From C-114 sp963745405 (GTDB taxonomy: Bacteria > Chloroflexota > Limnocylindria > Limnocylindrales > CSP1-4): a stretch of 64,000 nucleotides of DNA. The position numbers and the translations under genes were made by a program. The notes beneath the pieces were generated by a model that saw nothing but the letters and a program-made list of their open reading frames with translations, was not told where the DNA came from and ran no database searches. The number at the start of each line of letters is the position of its first letter. The first letter of the stretch is position 1. Shown in pieces: positions 24,425 through 32,198 of this stretch. The DNA is taken from positions 1,364,001-1,428,000 of the forward strand of contig CAVUWY010000002.1 of assembly GCA_963745405.1 (NCBI GenBank). The letters run 5' to 3'.

Positions 24425-25155
24425 CGCGGAAGTCCCTCCGTTCGGGAAGTGATGGCGTTCGGGCTGCCGCCCGGAGCGACCGTGGCCGTCCCCGGGAGGC
24501 TCGTCGAGAAGGTGGGCCGTCGGCGCTTGCCGACCCAGTAGCGGTAGGCGGCGGCGAAGAGGACGATCGCCCCGGACCCGACATACAGCGGAAGCAGGGC
24601 GCTGCTGTCGGTGCCGGCCAGCATCCCGTGCATCCAGGCGAGCACGAAGACGACCGCGCTCAACCGATGGATGGTGAGCCAGGCGCCCGGTGGCAGGGCC
24701 TTCGTGTAGCGAGCCGTGAGGCCGGTCACGAGGAGGGCGTACAGGGAGAGCGTCCCGAGCGCGACGGGCGCGCTCCGATAGCTCGACAGGCCAGGGATGA
24801 ACGCCCCTGGCAGGCCGACCCCGGCGAATGGGTCGACCACGATGCCGACGACATGAGCGGCCAGGAAGGCGATGAGGAACACGAGGAGGTTCTCGTGCCA
24901 TGGGAAGAGTCGCTTCGAGAGCTTCCACGTCGACTGGTTGACCGGGTGGCTGAGGATCAGCCCGAGGAAGACCTGGGCAGTGAGCAGCAGGTAGGCCGTG
25001 ATGCCGGTCGCCCGGGCCGCCAGCCAGATGCGCATCTGGGCCTGGTACGGCGAGGTCGCCGGCAGGATCTGGTTCGTCGAGAAGACGATCAGCAGCCCGA
25101 GTGCGGCCGCGATGACGACGAACGCGCGCCCGCTCAGGCGCATCGCGTGACCCAT
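24421..25155 (-). CDS. Ferric-reductase-like transmembrane (cytochrome b-type) protein
   Basis: A 244-residue protein with six or seven hydrophobic helices. Histidines placed for two haems are seen in LILSHPVNQ, FPWHENLLVF with AAHVVGIVV, WLTIHRLSAVVF and LAWMHGMLAG. This matches the ferric reductase-like/MsrQ/YedZ membrane domain, but no flavin or NAD domain is fused. The start may be 25155 or the ATG 12 bases later. With ApbE at the operon end, the likely role is transmembrane electron transfer to a flavinylated partner not seen here. Confidence 0.78.
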   Translation of the reverse strand: MGHAMRLSGRAFVVIAAALGLLIVFSTNQILPATSPYQAQMRIWLAARATGITAYLLLTAQVFLGLILSHPVNQSTWKLSKRLFPWHENLLVFLIAFLAAHVVGIVVDPFAGVGLPGAFIPGLSSYRSAPVALGTLSLYALLVTGLTARYTKALPPGAWLTIHRLSAVVFVLAWMHGMLAGTDSSALLPLYVGSGAIVLFAAAYRYWVGKRRRPTFSTSLPGTATVAPGGSPNAITSRTEGLPR

Positions 25156-25400
25156 CCGGTCGCAGGAACCGAGGGCACGCCGACCGACCGTGACCTGGTG
25201 AGGCCCGGCAGGGCGGCGAGCGGCGGGTCGATGGATTGCAGCGTGCGGATCCCCGGCGGCGATCGTTCCTACCTTCCTTGAGGCGGCCGGGGGCGCCAGG
25301 GTTTCACGTCCGATGGTCATGGTCCGTTCGAGCCATCGCCGTTTGGGGCCGAACGGACCGGCCGGACCGGCCAAAGCTCCCTGTCCGCTCGCCGGGGTCG

Positions 25401-26336
25401 GTGTCAGCGTGGCAAGACGACGGACCGCCCGCCGGTGCTCAGCCTTGCACCCGGCCGTCCCCGTCGCCCGCGCCCGCCGGAAGGAGCTCGAGCCTGTCGC
25501 GCAATCCCGCCAGCAGCACGCGCCGCGAGGCGCGCCGGGCCGAACGGATCGCCGAGCGGCGGGCCGAGCGTGAGCGCGCCCGTCGCCGATCCGTCCCTGT
25601 CTGGCGGACACCGATCGGACTGGTGACGATCGCCGCCGCGGCTGTCGGAGCGGTGATCCTCGGATTCGTCATCGCCTCGTCCCGGAGTGGCCCGCCGGTC
25701 GCGTCCATCGTCGCCCCGTCGTCGACTATCCCGGCCAACCTTCAGGACGGGATGGCACTCGGTCGAGCGGACGCACCCGTGACGGTCGAGGAATACGTCG
25801 ACTTCCAGTGCCCGTACTGCGGAGCACTGAGCCGGACGCTCCAGCCGCGGATCGTCTCCGACTTCGTCGCGACCGGGAAAGTCCGGCTCGTCGCCCACGA
25901 TCTGGCATTCCTCGGCCAGGGGCACACGCCGGACGAGTCGACCGACGCCGCCGTCGGGGCCGCCTGTGCGCTGCAGCAGGGACGGTACTGGCCGTATCAC
26001 GACTACCTGTTCGCGAATCAGTTCCCCCAGGAGGACAGCGGGGCCTTCAGCCGCGACCGCCTCGAGGCGATCGCGGACGCGGTCGGACTCGATCGGACGG
26101 CCTTCGACACCTGCTTCGACGACCCGGCGATCCGGACTCAGGTCGCCGCCGACACGAACGCGGCGTTCGCCCGGGGCTTGAACCAGACACCGACCCTCGT
26201 CTTCAACGGCACTCCGCATGTCGGCGTGCCCACATACGACCAGTTCGCGGCCCTCGTGGCCCAGGCGGCCGGTTCGCCGGCCCCGCAGCCGTCGGCCACA
26301 CCGCAGTCATCGGCGACGGGATCTCCGCCTCCGTGA
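25401..26336 (+). CDS. DsbA/FrnE-like thiol-disulfide oxidoreductase, membrane-anchored
   Basis: The protein has a basic, Arg/Ala-rich cytosolic N-terminus, one membrane anchor (TPIGLVTIAAAAVGAVILGF), then a thioredoxin-fold DsbA domain with the active site DFQCPYCGALS and the cis-proline loop NQTPTLVFNGTPHVG. It would oxidise thiols outside the membrane. The start is unclear: a GTG at 25401 has no good ribosome-binding site, while a CTG at 25494 in the same frame has GGAAGGAG 7 bp upstream. The VKOR partner overlaps its stop codon (GTGA), so the two are co-translated. Confidence 0.85.
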   Translation: MSAWQDDGPPAGAQPCTRPSPSPAPAGRSSSLSRNPASSTRREARRAERIAERRAERERARRRSVPVWRTPIGLVTIAAAAVGAVILGFVIASSRSGPPVASIVAPSSTIPANLQDGMALGRADAPVTVEEYVDFQCPYCGALSRTLQPRIVSDFVATGKVRLVAHDLAFLGQGHTPDESTDAAVGAACALQQGRYWPYHDYLFANQFPQEDSGAFSRDRLEAIADAVGLDRTAFDTCFDDPAIRTQVAADTNAAFARGLNQTPTLVFNGTPHVGVPTYDQFAALVAQAAGSPAPQPSATPQSSATGSPPP

Positions 26337-26770
26337 GTCGCTCGCGCTCTGGTGCGACGATGGCCGTCCTCGCCCTCATCGGCATCGCCGTCGCCACCTA
26401 CCTCGGCTTCGAGAAGCTGAGCGGCGGAACACCCGCCTGTGGCCCCCTCCACGGCTGCGAGACCGTGGCCTCGTCCTCGTACAGCACGATCTTCGGCGTG
26501 CCGGTCGCCCTGTTCGGCATCGGTTTCTCGATCGTCGTCGCGGCCGGTTCCGTCGCCTGGTGGCGGGCGACGGACGCGCGGCTTGCTCGTCGCGCCCTGC
26601 TCACCGTGTACGGACTCGGGCTGATCGGCACGTTCGTCGTGGCAGCGCTCACCTACCTCGAGCTGTTCGTGATCGAGGCCGTGTGCGTGTATTGCGTGAC
26701 CTACGGCGCGACAGTCATCGGCGGCTTCGTCGTGGCGGCGCTGGCGACCCGGGATGCGCCGGCCGGTTGA
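26333..26770 (+). CDS. VKOR-family disulfide-generating membrane protein
   Basis: A 145-residue vitamin K epoxide reductase homologue with four or five helices. It has the loop cysteines CGPLHGCETVASSSYSTIFGVPVALFG and the quinone-site pair CVYC. Bacterial VKORs reoxidise DsbA-like partners using quinone, replacing DsbB; the overlap with the DsbA-like gene makes this pair an oxidative folding system. Start is the GTG at 26333. Confidence 0.9.
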   Translation: MSRSRSGATMAVLALIGIAVATYLGFEKLSGGTPACGPLHGCETVASSSYSTIFGVPVALFGIGFSIVVAAGSVAWWRATDARLARRALLTVYGLGLIGTFVVAALTYLELFVIEAVCVYCVTYGATVIGGFVVAALATRDAPAG

Positions 26771-27128
26771 CGTTCGTCGTGGCGCATCCCGGCGGGCTCG
26801 CACGGCCGGTCTGTCCGCCGGGAGAGCGACCGAGCGCTTGAGCACCAGTCGAGAGCCTCTGCAGGTCGGTCCTGCTCGCTGCGAGATCCGGCCCACGCTC
26901 CGAACTTGGAGTCGGTCACAGCTCACGAGCCGGGATGTCCGCTCGCAGGACGCTGCGGATCGGAGGATCAGCGCAGGGCCCCATATCTGTGCTGGACCCG
27001 GATGGGACCTTCCGGCTATGATCGCAACCTTCCACTCTGCATAGACTTTATGCGATGGCAGCGACGCCAGGACGACTTCCCGAACGGCGCCCGCAGGCAG
27101 AGCGGATCGATCGGAGGCCGGAACTCGA
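26771..27128. promoter_or_regulatory. 358-bp intergenic region with promoter and palindrome before kamA
   Basis: No open frame here looks coding. Near the right end TATGAT (27017-27022) could be a -10 box, and GCATA-N5-TATGC (27039-27053) is a perfect 5-5-5 dyad 10 bp downstream of the expected transcription start, an operator-like position. The rest shows no structure I can support. Confidence 0.4.
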
Positions 27129-28781
27129 TTGGACGCCCAGGAGATCTCGGCGGCGGTAGCCCACCAGGCGGCGACGCGGGCCCTGGCCGAGGCGCCCTTC
27201 GTCAATCGTCGCGACCCGGCCCGCGCCCTCGGTCCCGATGGCCGGCCGGCCGTCAGCCGCCGCGCCCCGCGCTGGGAGGACGTCCCCGACGATAAGTGGA
27301 ACGACTGGCGCTGGCAGCTCTCGAACCGGGTCAACGACCTCGAGGAGATCGAGCAGATCCTCGAGCTGACCGACGAGGAGCGAGCGGGGCTCTCGGCGCC
27401 CGGCAAGTTCCGGGTCGACATCACCCCGTACTTCATCAGCCTCATCGACCCCAGGGACCCGGCTGATCCGATCCGCCGCCAGGTGATCCCGCTCGGTCGG
27501 GAGCAGCAGGCGTTCACCGCGATGATGGAGGACAGCCTCGCCGAGGACCGCCATTCGCCGGTTCCGGGCCTCGTCCACCGCTACCCGGATCGCGTGCTCA
27601 TGCTCGTGACGACCCAGTGCGCGAGCTACTGCCGCTACTGCACCAGGAGCCGGATCGTCGGCGACCCGACCCAGAACTTCAACAGCCGCGACCACGAGGC
27701 GCAGCTCGAATACCTCCGCCGGACGCCCCAGGTCCGCGACGTCCTCATCTCCGGCGGGGACGGGCTGACCCTCGCCCCGAAGCTGTTCGAGAAGATCCTC
27801 CGCGGCATCCGCGAGATCCCTCACATCGAGATCATCCGGATCGGTTCCCGCGTCCCGGTCTTCCTGCCCCAGCGCATCGACGACGAGCTGTGCGCGATGC
27901 TCGAGCAGTACCACCCGCTCTGGATCAACCTCCATTTCAATCACCCCAACGAGATCACCCCGGAGGTGAGCCGGGCGGTCGACAAGCTGACGAAGGCGGG
28001 CCTGCCGGTCGGCAACCAGAGCGTCCTCCTGGCCGGCGTCAACGACTGCGTCCACATCCAGCGCGCCCTCGTCCATCGGCTCGTCGAGAACCGCATCCGG
28101 CCGTACTACCTGTACCAGTGCGACCTCGTCGAGGGCTCCGGCCACTTCCGGACGCCGGTCGGCAAGGGGCTTGAGATCATGGAGGGCCTGCGCGGCCACA
28201 CGAGCGGCTACGCGGTCCCGACCTACGTGATCGACGCCCCCGGCGGTGGCGGCAAGATCCCGGTCATGCCGAACTACCTCATCAGCTACAGCGACCACAA
28301 GGTCGTCCTCCGCAACTACGAGGGCTACATCACAACGTACGAGGAGCCGCCGACGTACGAGCGCCACGACAGCGCGAACTGCAGGTACTGCCGGGATGAA
28401 CGGCCCGAGCCCGGCCAGTCCGGCGTCCTCGGACTCCTCGAGGGCGAGCGGATGTGGATCGAGCCGCGGGGCTTCGACGAAACGCACGCCCGCGGCAACA
28501 CCGAGGCCCACCGCCTCCAGGACCCCGACAAGTGGGTCCCGTTCGGCGTCGGGGCGATCGAGGGTCGGTCGCGGCCGAGCCTCCGCGTCATCGACGAGGG
28601 TGGGTCGGGGCTCGATGACATCGACCGCGCAGCCACCGATACGAACGCGGGCATCGTCGAACCCGGCGATCTCGCCTCGGAGGAGGAGCGCGTAGCTCCG
28701 CGGACGGCGTACGGCCCCGGCGAAGAGCCCCGGCCACGCGACGGCGAGCCGACCGCTTCGGCCCACGGCGAGCTGCTCTAG
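27129..28781 (+). CDS. kamA: KamA-family radical SAM aminomutase (lysine 2,3-aminomutase-like)
   Basis: A 550-residue radical SAM/PLP enzyme. The [4Fe-4S] motif is CASYCRYCTRSR, and the flanks TPYFISLIDP, ISGGDGL, RIGSRVPVFLPQRI, LHFNHPNEIT and the PLP lysine in GKIPVMPNYL match KamA. The family interconverts L-lysine and beta-lysine, or glutamate in EAM variants. It exceeds the usual 420-470 residues by a C-terminal acidic tail of about 70 residues and a CRYCRDE motif that may be a Zn site. No ablB, kamD or kamE lies nearby, so a fermentation role is unlikely. Start is TTG 27129 with GGAGG upstream. Confidence 0.88.
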   Translation: MDAQEISAAVAHQAATRALAEAPFVNRRDPARALGPDGRPAVSRRAPRWEDVPDDKWNDWRWQLSNRVNDLEEIEQILELTDEERAGLSAPGKFRVDITPYFISLIDPRDPADPIRRQVIPLGREQQAFTAMMEDSLAEDRHSPVPGLVHRYPDRVLMLVTTQCASYCRYCTRSRIVGDPTQNFNSRDHEAQLEYLRRTPQVRDVLISGGDGLTLAPKLFEKILRGIREIPHIEIIRIGSRVPVFLPQRIDDELCAMLEQYHPLWINLHFNHPNEITPEVSRAVDKLTKAGLPVGNQSVLLAGVNDCVHIQRALVHRLVENRIRPYYLYQCDLVEGSGHFRTPVGKGLEIMEGLRGHTSGYAVPTYVIDAPGGGGKIPVMPNYLISYSDHKVVLRNYEGYITTYEEPPTYERHDSANCRYCRDERPEPGQSGVLGLLEGERMWIEPRGFDETHARGNTEAHRLQDPDKWVPFGVGAIEGRSRPSLRVIDEGGSGLDDIDRAATDTNAGIVEPGDLASEEERVAPRTAYGPGEEPRPRDGEPTASAHGELL

Positions 28782-28851
28782 ACCCTCCGCCCGGGGCGCC
28801 AGGGTTCAGGGGAGAGGCGCGGCTCCCGCCACCGGCCGCGTCGCCCGCCCG

Positions 28852-30354
28852 CTAGTTCCCAAGGGCCTTCACCGCGGCGTCGAGCTGGGTGTCGTTCGCC
28901 TTGCTGACGCCCGCCGCGCCGTCGGCCTTGATCACGTCCGGGGTGACGACCGAGGCGCCCGTCGGCAGGGCGACCTCGACGTTCGGGGTGATCCCGTGGT
29001 GCCAGATCTGGGTCCCGTTCGGCGTCAACCACTCGAGCGTTCCGACGAGCAGGGCCGAGCCGTCCGACAGGTCGAACTCCGAGAGGACCGTGCCGGTCCC
29101 GAACGTCGTCGCGCCGTAGAGCTTCGCCCGACCCTGGTCCTGCAGTGCCCCGGCGACGATCTCCGAAGCGCTGGCCGATCCGAGGTTGACGAGGACCGCC
29201 AGTGGCTTGTCGGTCGTCGACCCGGTCGGCTGGACCGGATGCGGGGTGATCTTGCCCTGGGCGTCGCGATCCTGGTAGACGATCCCGCTCGGCAGGAACT
29301 CGCTGGCGACGCCGATCGCCTCGTCGACGAAACCGCCCGGGTTGTCGCGCAGATCGAGGACGAGGCTCGTCGCACCGGCCTTGTCGGCCGCGGCGACGGC
29401 CGCCTTGAGGTCGTCGGTGGCGCCCTTGCTGAACTCCTCGATCCGGATGACCGCGGTCTTGGTGCCCGGGACGAGCGCCCAGCTGACGGCCGGCACGCTC
29501 ACGTTGGCCCGCACGATGGGCACCTCGAAGGCGTCCTGGCCGGGTCGGCCGATCTGCAGGGTGACCGTCGTGCCGGCGTCGCCGCGGATGCTGGCGACGA
29601 CCTGGTCGAGCGTCTCGCCGTCGACCGACTTCCCGTCGACCTGGAGGACGGTGTCGCCCGCCCGGAGGCCGGCCTTCTCGGCCGGCGAACCCGGCACGAC
29701 CGACTGGATGACGAACGCGGAACCGACCTGCGACATGCGGGCCCCGATCCCGGTGATCGAACCTGACAGGTTCTGGTGCGACGCGGTCACCTGGTCCGGC
29801 GTCAGGAACCGGGTGTGGCCGGTGTCGCCGATCGCGTCGACCATGCCGCTCGTCGCGCCGTAGGTCAGCTTGGTCGGGTCGAGCGCCGACTGGTCGACGT
29901 AGTGCTGGTGGAGGACGTCCCAGGCCTCCCAGAACGTCTTGAACTCGGGCGGCTCGGAGGCGTTGCCCGTCGAGACGCCGGTCGCCGGCGGCGTCGCACC
30001 GGCCCCGCCGACCGTCCGGTCGACGGCCACGCCGGAGAAGAACGTCACGACCATGAGGGTGGCGATGGCGATCGACAGCGGCAGCCGTCCGCGGCGGCGC
30101 GGCTTGGCGAGCACCCAGTCGGAACCGGCCGGTACATCGTGCTGGGGGACGGCCGGCGCGATGCCGGGCCACGGCGTCATGGACGGGGCCGGGGCGGGGG
30201 CCGGGGCCGGGGCCGGGGCCGCGGCCAGCGTGTCGTCCTCGGGTGCCGCCGGAGACGTCGTCGCGTCGGGCTCAGCGGGCGGTATCGTCGGTTCCGTGGC
30301 GGGTCGCTCGGGCCACGTCGGGTCCATGCCGGGTCTCCAGTCAGCGTCGGCCAT
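28852..30354 (-). CDS. S41-family C-terminal processing peptidase homologue, catalytic Lys replaced
   Basis: A 500-residue protein: Pro/Ala-rich cytosolic N-terminus with a (PA)n run, one membrane anchor near residue 95, a helical region, a PDZ domain (about 195-280) and an S41 core. The nucleophile Ser is at about 395 in LVNLGSASASEI. The catalytic Lys, 25 residues later in Ctp enzymes (FGKG), is Thr here: TTFGTGTVLSEF. The rest of the fold is intact (LRDNPGGFVDEA, WLTPNG, HHGITPNVEV). It may be a degenerate protease, a PDZ scaffold or a variant using another base. It is convergent with kamA. Confidence 0.85.
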   Translation of the reverse strand: MADADWRPGMDPTWPERPATEPTIPPAEPDATTSPAAPEDDTLAAAPAPAPAPAPAPSMTPWPGIAPAVPQHDVPAGSDWVLAKPRRRGRLPLSIAIATLMVVTFFSGVAVDRTVGGAGATPPATGVSTGNASEPPEFKTFWEAWDVLHQHYVDQSALDPTKLTYGATSGMVDAIGDTGHTRFLTPDQVTASHQNLSGSITGIGARMSQVGSAFVIQSVVPGSPAEKAGLRAGDTVLQVDGKSVDGETLDQVVASIRGDAGTTVTLQIGRPGQDAFEVPIVRANVSVPAVSWALVPGTKTAVIRIEEFSKGATDDLKAAVAAADKAGATSLVLDLRDNPGGFVDEAIGVASEFLPSGIVYQDRDAQGKITPHPVQPTGSTTDKPLAVLVNLGSASASEIVAGALQDQGRAKLYGATTFGTGTVLSEFDLSDGSALLVGTLEWLTPNGTQIWHHGITPNVEVALPTGASVVTPDVIKADGAAGVSKANDTQLDAAVKALGN

Positions 30355-30466
30355 GGCGGCCGTCCATTCGGTTCTGATCTCGGGTGGCGGTCGCCCGGCG
30401 AGTCTGGCCGGAGGGGGACCGTGGTGAGGAAGGATGCGCCAAGTCGGTCGAGTCCGCCAACGATGC

Positions 30467-30502
30467 TATGCTCCCGGCCATAAATCCGAGTTAACAGGTC
30501 GG
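30467..30502 (+). promoter_or_regulatory. Promoter and candidate Rrf2-type dyad before the 30505 gene
   Basis: TATGCT (30467-30472) is a candidate -10 box. About 14 bp further, CCGA-N9-TCGG (30486-30502) with an AAAT left flank has the same arm spacing as the dyads before sufC and sufU. The right arm overlaps the GGTCGGAG ribosome-binding site of the ATG at 30505. Confidence 0.4.
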
Positions 30503-30504
30503 AG

Positions 30505-30987
30505 ATGAGTCCCACATCGAGTCCGATCGGAACCGATGCGCCCCTCACCGCGCTGCCGGGCGGTCTCGCCCTGCGGCCGGCGCCGGCCGGGCTCCCCGAC
30601 GTTTCCCTCCGTCCGCCCACCGTCGCCGAGTCGGGCGATCCCTTCGCGACCTGCCGGGTCCTCGACCTCGTCGCGAGGCTGGAACGCGGTCGGCCGATCC
30701 GCCTCGACGACATCGTCGCCGCCCTCAACGCGCGGTACCTCGACTGGTTGTTCGAGCGGCGGGTCGTCGCCGACGCGATCGTCCGGCTCCAGGCCAACTG
30801 GCTGTCCGACTACCGCAACGCGTCGGGCATCGTGATCGACGATGGCCGCTACGGCCCGACCGTCACGATCGAGGACTCGAGCCGGGTCGATCCCTGGATC
30901 GTCCGCCAGGTCGAGCGTGAAGTGGCGGCGTGCCGCGAGGCCCTCGACGCCTTCAGCCGCCTCGACCGGGTGGCCGGCGATGGCTGA
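30505..30987 (+). CDS. Hypothetical protein, 160 residues
   Basis: No family is recognised. The first 45 residues are Pro/Ala-rich and low complexity; the rest is predicted soluble and helical with ARLERGRPIRLDDIVAALNARYLDWLFERR, ending in a Glu/Arg-rich helix. No cysteines except one (TCRVLD) and no membrane segment. GGTCGGAG precedes the ATG. It is 170 bp upstream of the sulfurtransferase on the same strand and may share its transcript. Confidence 0.6.
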   Translation: MSPTSSPIGTDAPLTALPGGLALRPAPAGLPDVSLRPPTVAESGDPFATCRVLDLVARLERGRPIRLDDIVAALNARYLDWLFERRVVADAIVRLQANWLSDYRNASGIVIDDGRYGPTVTIEDSSRVDPWIVRQVEREVAACREALDAFSRLDRVAGDG

Positions 30988-31109
30988 GCACCGCCCCGTG
31001 ATCACGGGCCGCTGCGCGTGTCCCCGGCGGGTACGGATGGAACGCCGCTCGCACTGACGCGAACGATCCCGCCGGCACCCGCAGACGAACGCCCGACCCA
31101 CGCCTCCAG

Positions 31110-31129
31110 GGGCGGGAGTCCTCCCGCCC
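31110..31129 (+). promoter_or_regulatory. GC hairpin in the sulfurtransferase leader
   Basis: GGGCGGGAG and CTCCCGCCC form a perfect 9-bp inverted repeat with only two bases between, 28 bp before the sulfurtransferase ATG. There is no T-run. It could be a terminator remnant of the upstream gene or leader structure; no known riboswitch is recognised. Confidence 0.35.
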
Positions 31130-31157
31130 GCTCACGGATCCGCGAAGGAGACCACAC

Positions 31158-32024
31158 ATGCCCGCTACCGGATACTCACCCGACGTCCTCGTCGACGCCG
31201 ACTGGGCCCAGGCCCATCTGGCCGACCCGGGCGTCCGCTTCGTCGAGGTCGACGTCGACACGACCTCGTACCAGCAGAGCCACCTGCCCGGCGCCGTCGG
31301 CTGGAACTGGACGAGCCAGCTGGCCGACGGGATCCGCCGCGACATCGCCGGACGGGAGGACTTCTCGGCCCTCCTGTCAAGCTCGGGCATCGGCCCGGAC
31401 ACGACGATCGTCCTTTACGGCGACAACAACAACTGGTTCGCCGCCTGGGCCTACTGGCAGCTGAAGCTGTACGGCCATCGCGACGTCCGCATCCTCGATG
31501 GCGGTCGCAAGTACTGGCTCGATCACGGCCTGGCTCTGACCACCGACGTCCCGACGCCGACCGAGACCGGGTATCAACTCCCGGAGGCCGACTTCGCCCT
31601 CCGCGCGTTCCGCGACGACATCCTGCCGCGGCTCGACGATGCGACCCTCGCCCTCGTCGATGTCCGCTCACCGGCCGAGTTCAACGGCGAGATCATCGCT
31701 CCTCCGGGCATGACCGAGACCGCCCAGCGGGCCGGCCACATCCCCGGCGCCGCATCGATCCCGTGGGCCCAGACGGTCCGCGAGGACGGCACGTTCAAGT
31801 CGGCCGATGAGCTCAGCGCGCTCTACGAGGCCAAGGGCGTGACGCCCGACAAGGACGTCATCGCCTACTGCCGGATCGGCGAGCGCTCGTCCCACACGTG
31901 GTTCGTGCTGCACGAACTACTTGGCTACCGGCGCGTGCGGAATTACGATGGGTCGTGGACCGAGTGGGGGAGCATGGTGGGCGTCCCGATCGAGAAGCCC
32001 GTCCTGGTCGGTGCAGCCTCGTAG
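31158..32024 (+). CDS. Thiosulfate sulfurtransferase (two-domain rhodanese, CysA/SseA type)
   Basis: A 288-residue tandem rhodanese. The N-terminal domain is inactive-like; the C-terminal domain carries the active cysteine in CRIGERSSHTWFVLHELLG, the loop found in actinobacterial CysA/SseA thiosulfate sulfurtransferases. EFNGEIIAPPGMTETAQRAGHIPGA is the typical linker to the second domain. It moves sulfane sulfur from thiosulfate or another donor to thiol acceptors. GAAGGAG precedes the ATG. A strong hairpin follows the stop. Confidence 0.9.
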   Translation: MPATGYSPDVLVDADWAQAHLADPGVRFVEVDVDTTSYQQSHLPGAVGWNWTSQLADGIRRDIAGREDFSALLSSSGIGPDTTIVLYGDNNNWFAAWAYWQLKLYGHRDVRILDGGRKYWLDHGLALTTDVPTPTETGYQLPEADFALRAFRDDILPRLDDATLALVDVRSPAEFNGEIIAPPGMTETAQRAGHIPGAASIPWAQTVREDGTFKSADELSALYEAKGVTPDKDVIAYCRIGERSSHTWFVLHELLGYRRVRNYDGSWTEWGSMVGVPIEKPVLVGAAS

Positions 32025-32069
32025 CGACCGTCCGCTTTCCTGCGGTGGTGCCGCCACGGAGCGACCCCT

Positions 32070-32101
32070 GGGGCGTCAGGCTTCCCCCAGCCTGGCGCCC
32101 C
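32070..32101 (+). terminator. Strong hairpin after the sulfurtransferase gene
   Basis: The 13-base arms GGGGCGTCAGGCT and AGCCTGGCGCCCC pair apart from one G-T wobble and enclose six bases, 45 bp after the stop codon. No T-run follows, so it is a hairpin-type terminator or mRNA-stabilising structure. A short direct repeat (caccctgacc) follows at 32101 and 32125. Confidence 0.45.
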
Positions 32102-32186
32102 ACCCTGACCTTCAGCCCGACCGTCACCCTGACCTTCCCGCCGACCTGGACCCGTCGCGCCGGCCAGCCGTCGGCGGCGGCCGACC

Positions 32187-32192
32187 TATCAT
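32187..32192 (+). promoter_or_regulatory. -10 box of pabB, leaderless spacing
   Basis: TATCAT is followed by six bases and the GTG start of pabB at 32199, with no room for a ribosome-binding site. Confidence 0.45.
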
Positions 32193-32198
32193 CCGACG

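Noticed and set aside
26890..26925. Rrf2-type dyad before kamA (CCGA ... TCGG)
   Set aside because: Arms are 8 bp apart instead of 9, flanks lack AAT/ATT and it lies about 100 bp upstream of the likely promoter.
30180..30235. Repeat locus in the S41 gene
   Set aside because: It is a Pro/Ala coding run (gcc/ggg alternation) of a flexible N-terminus, common in high-GC genomes.
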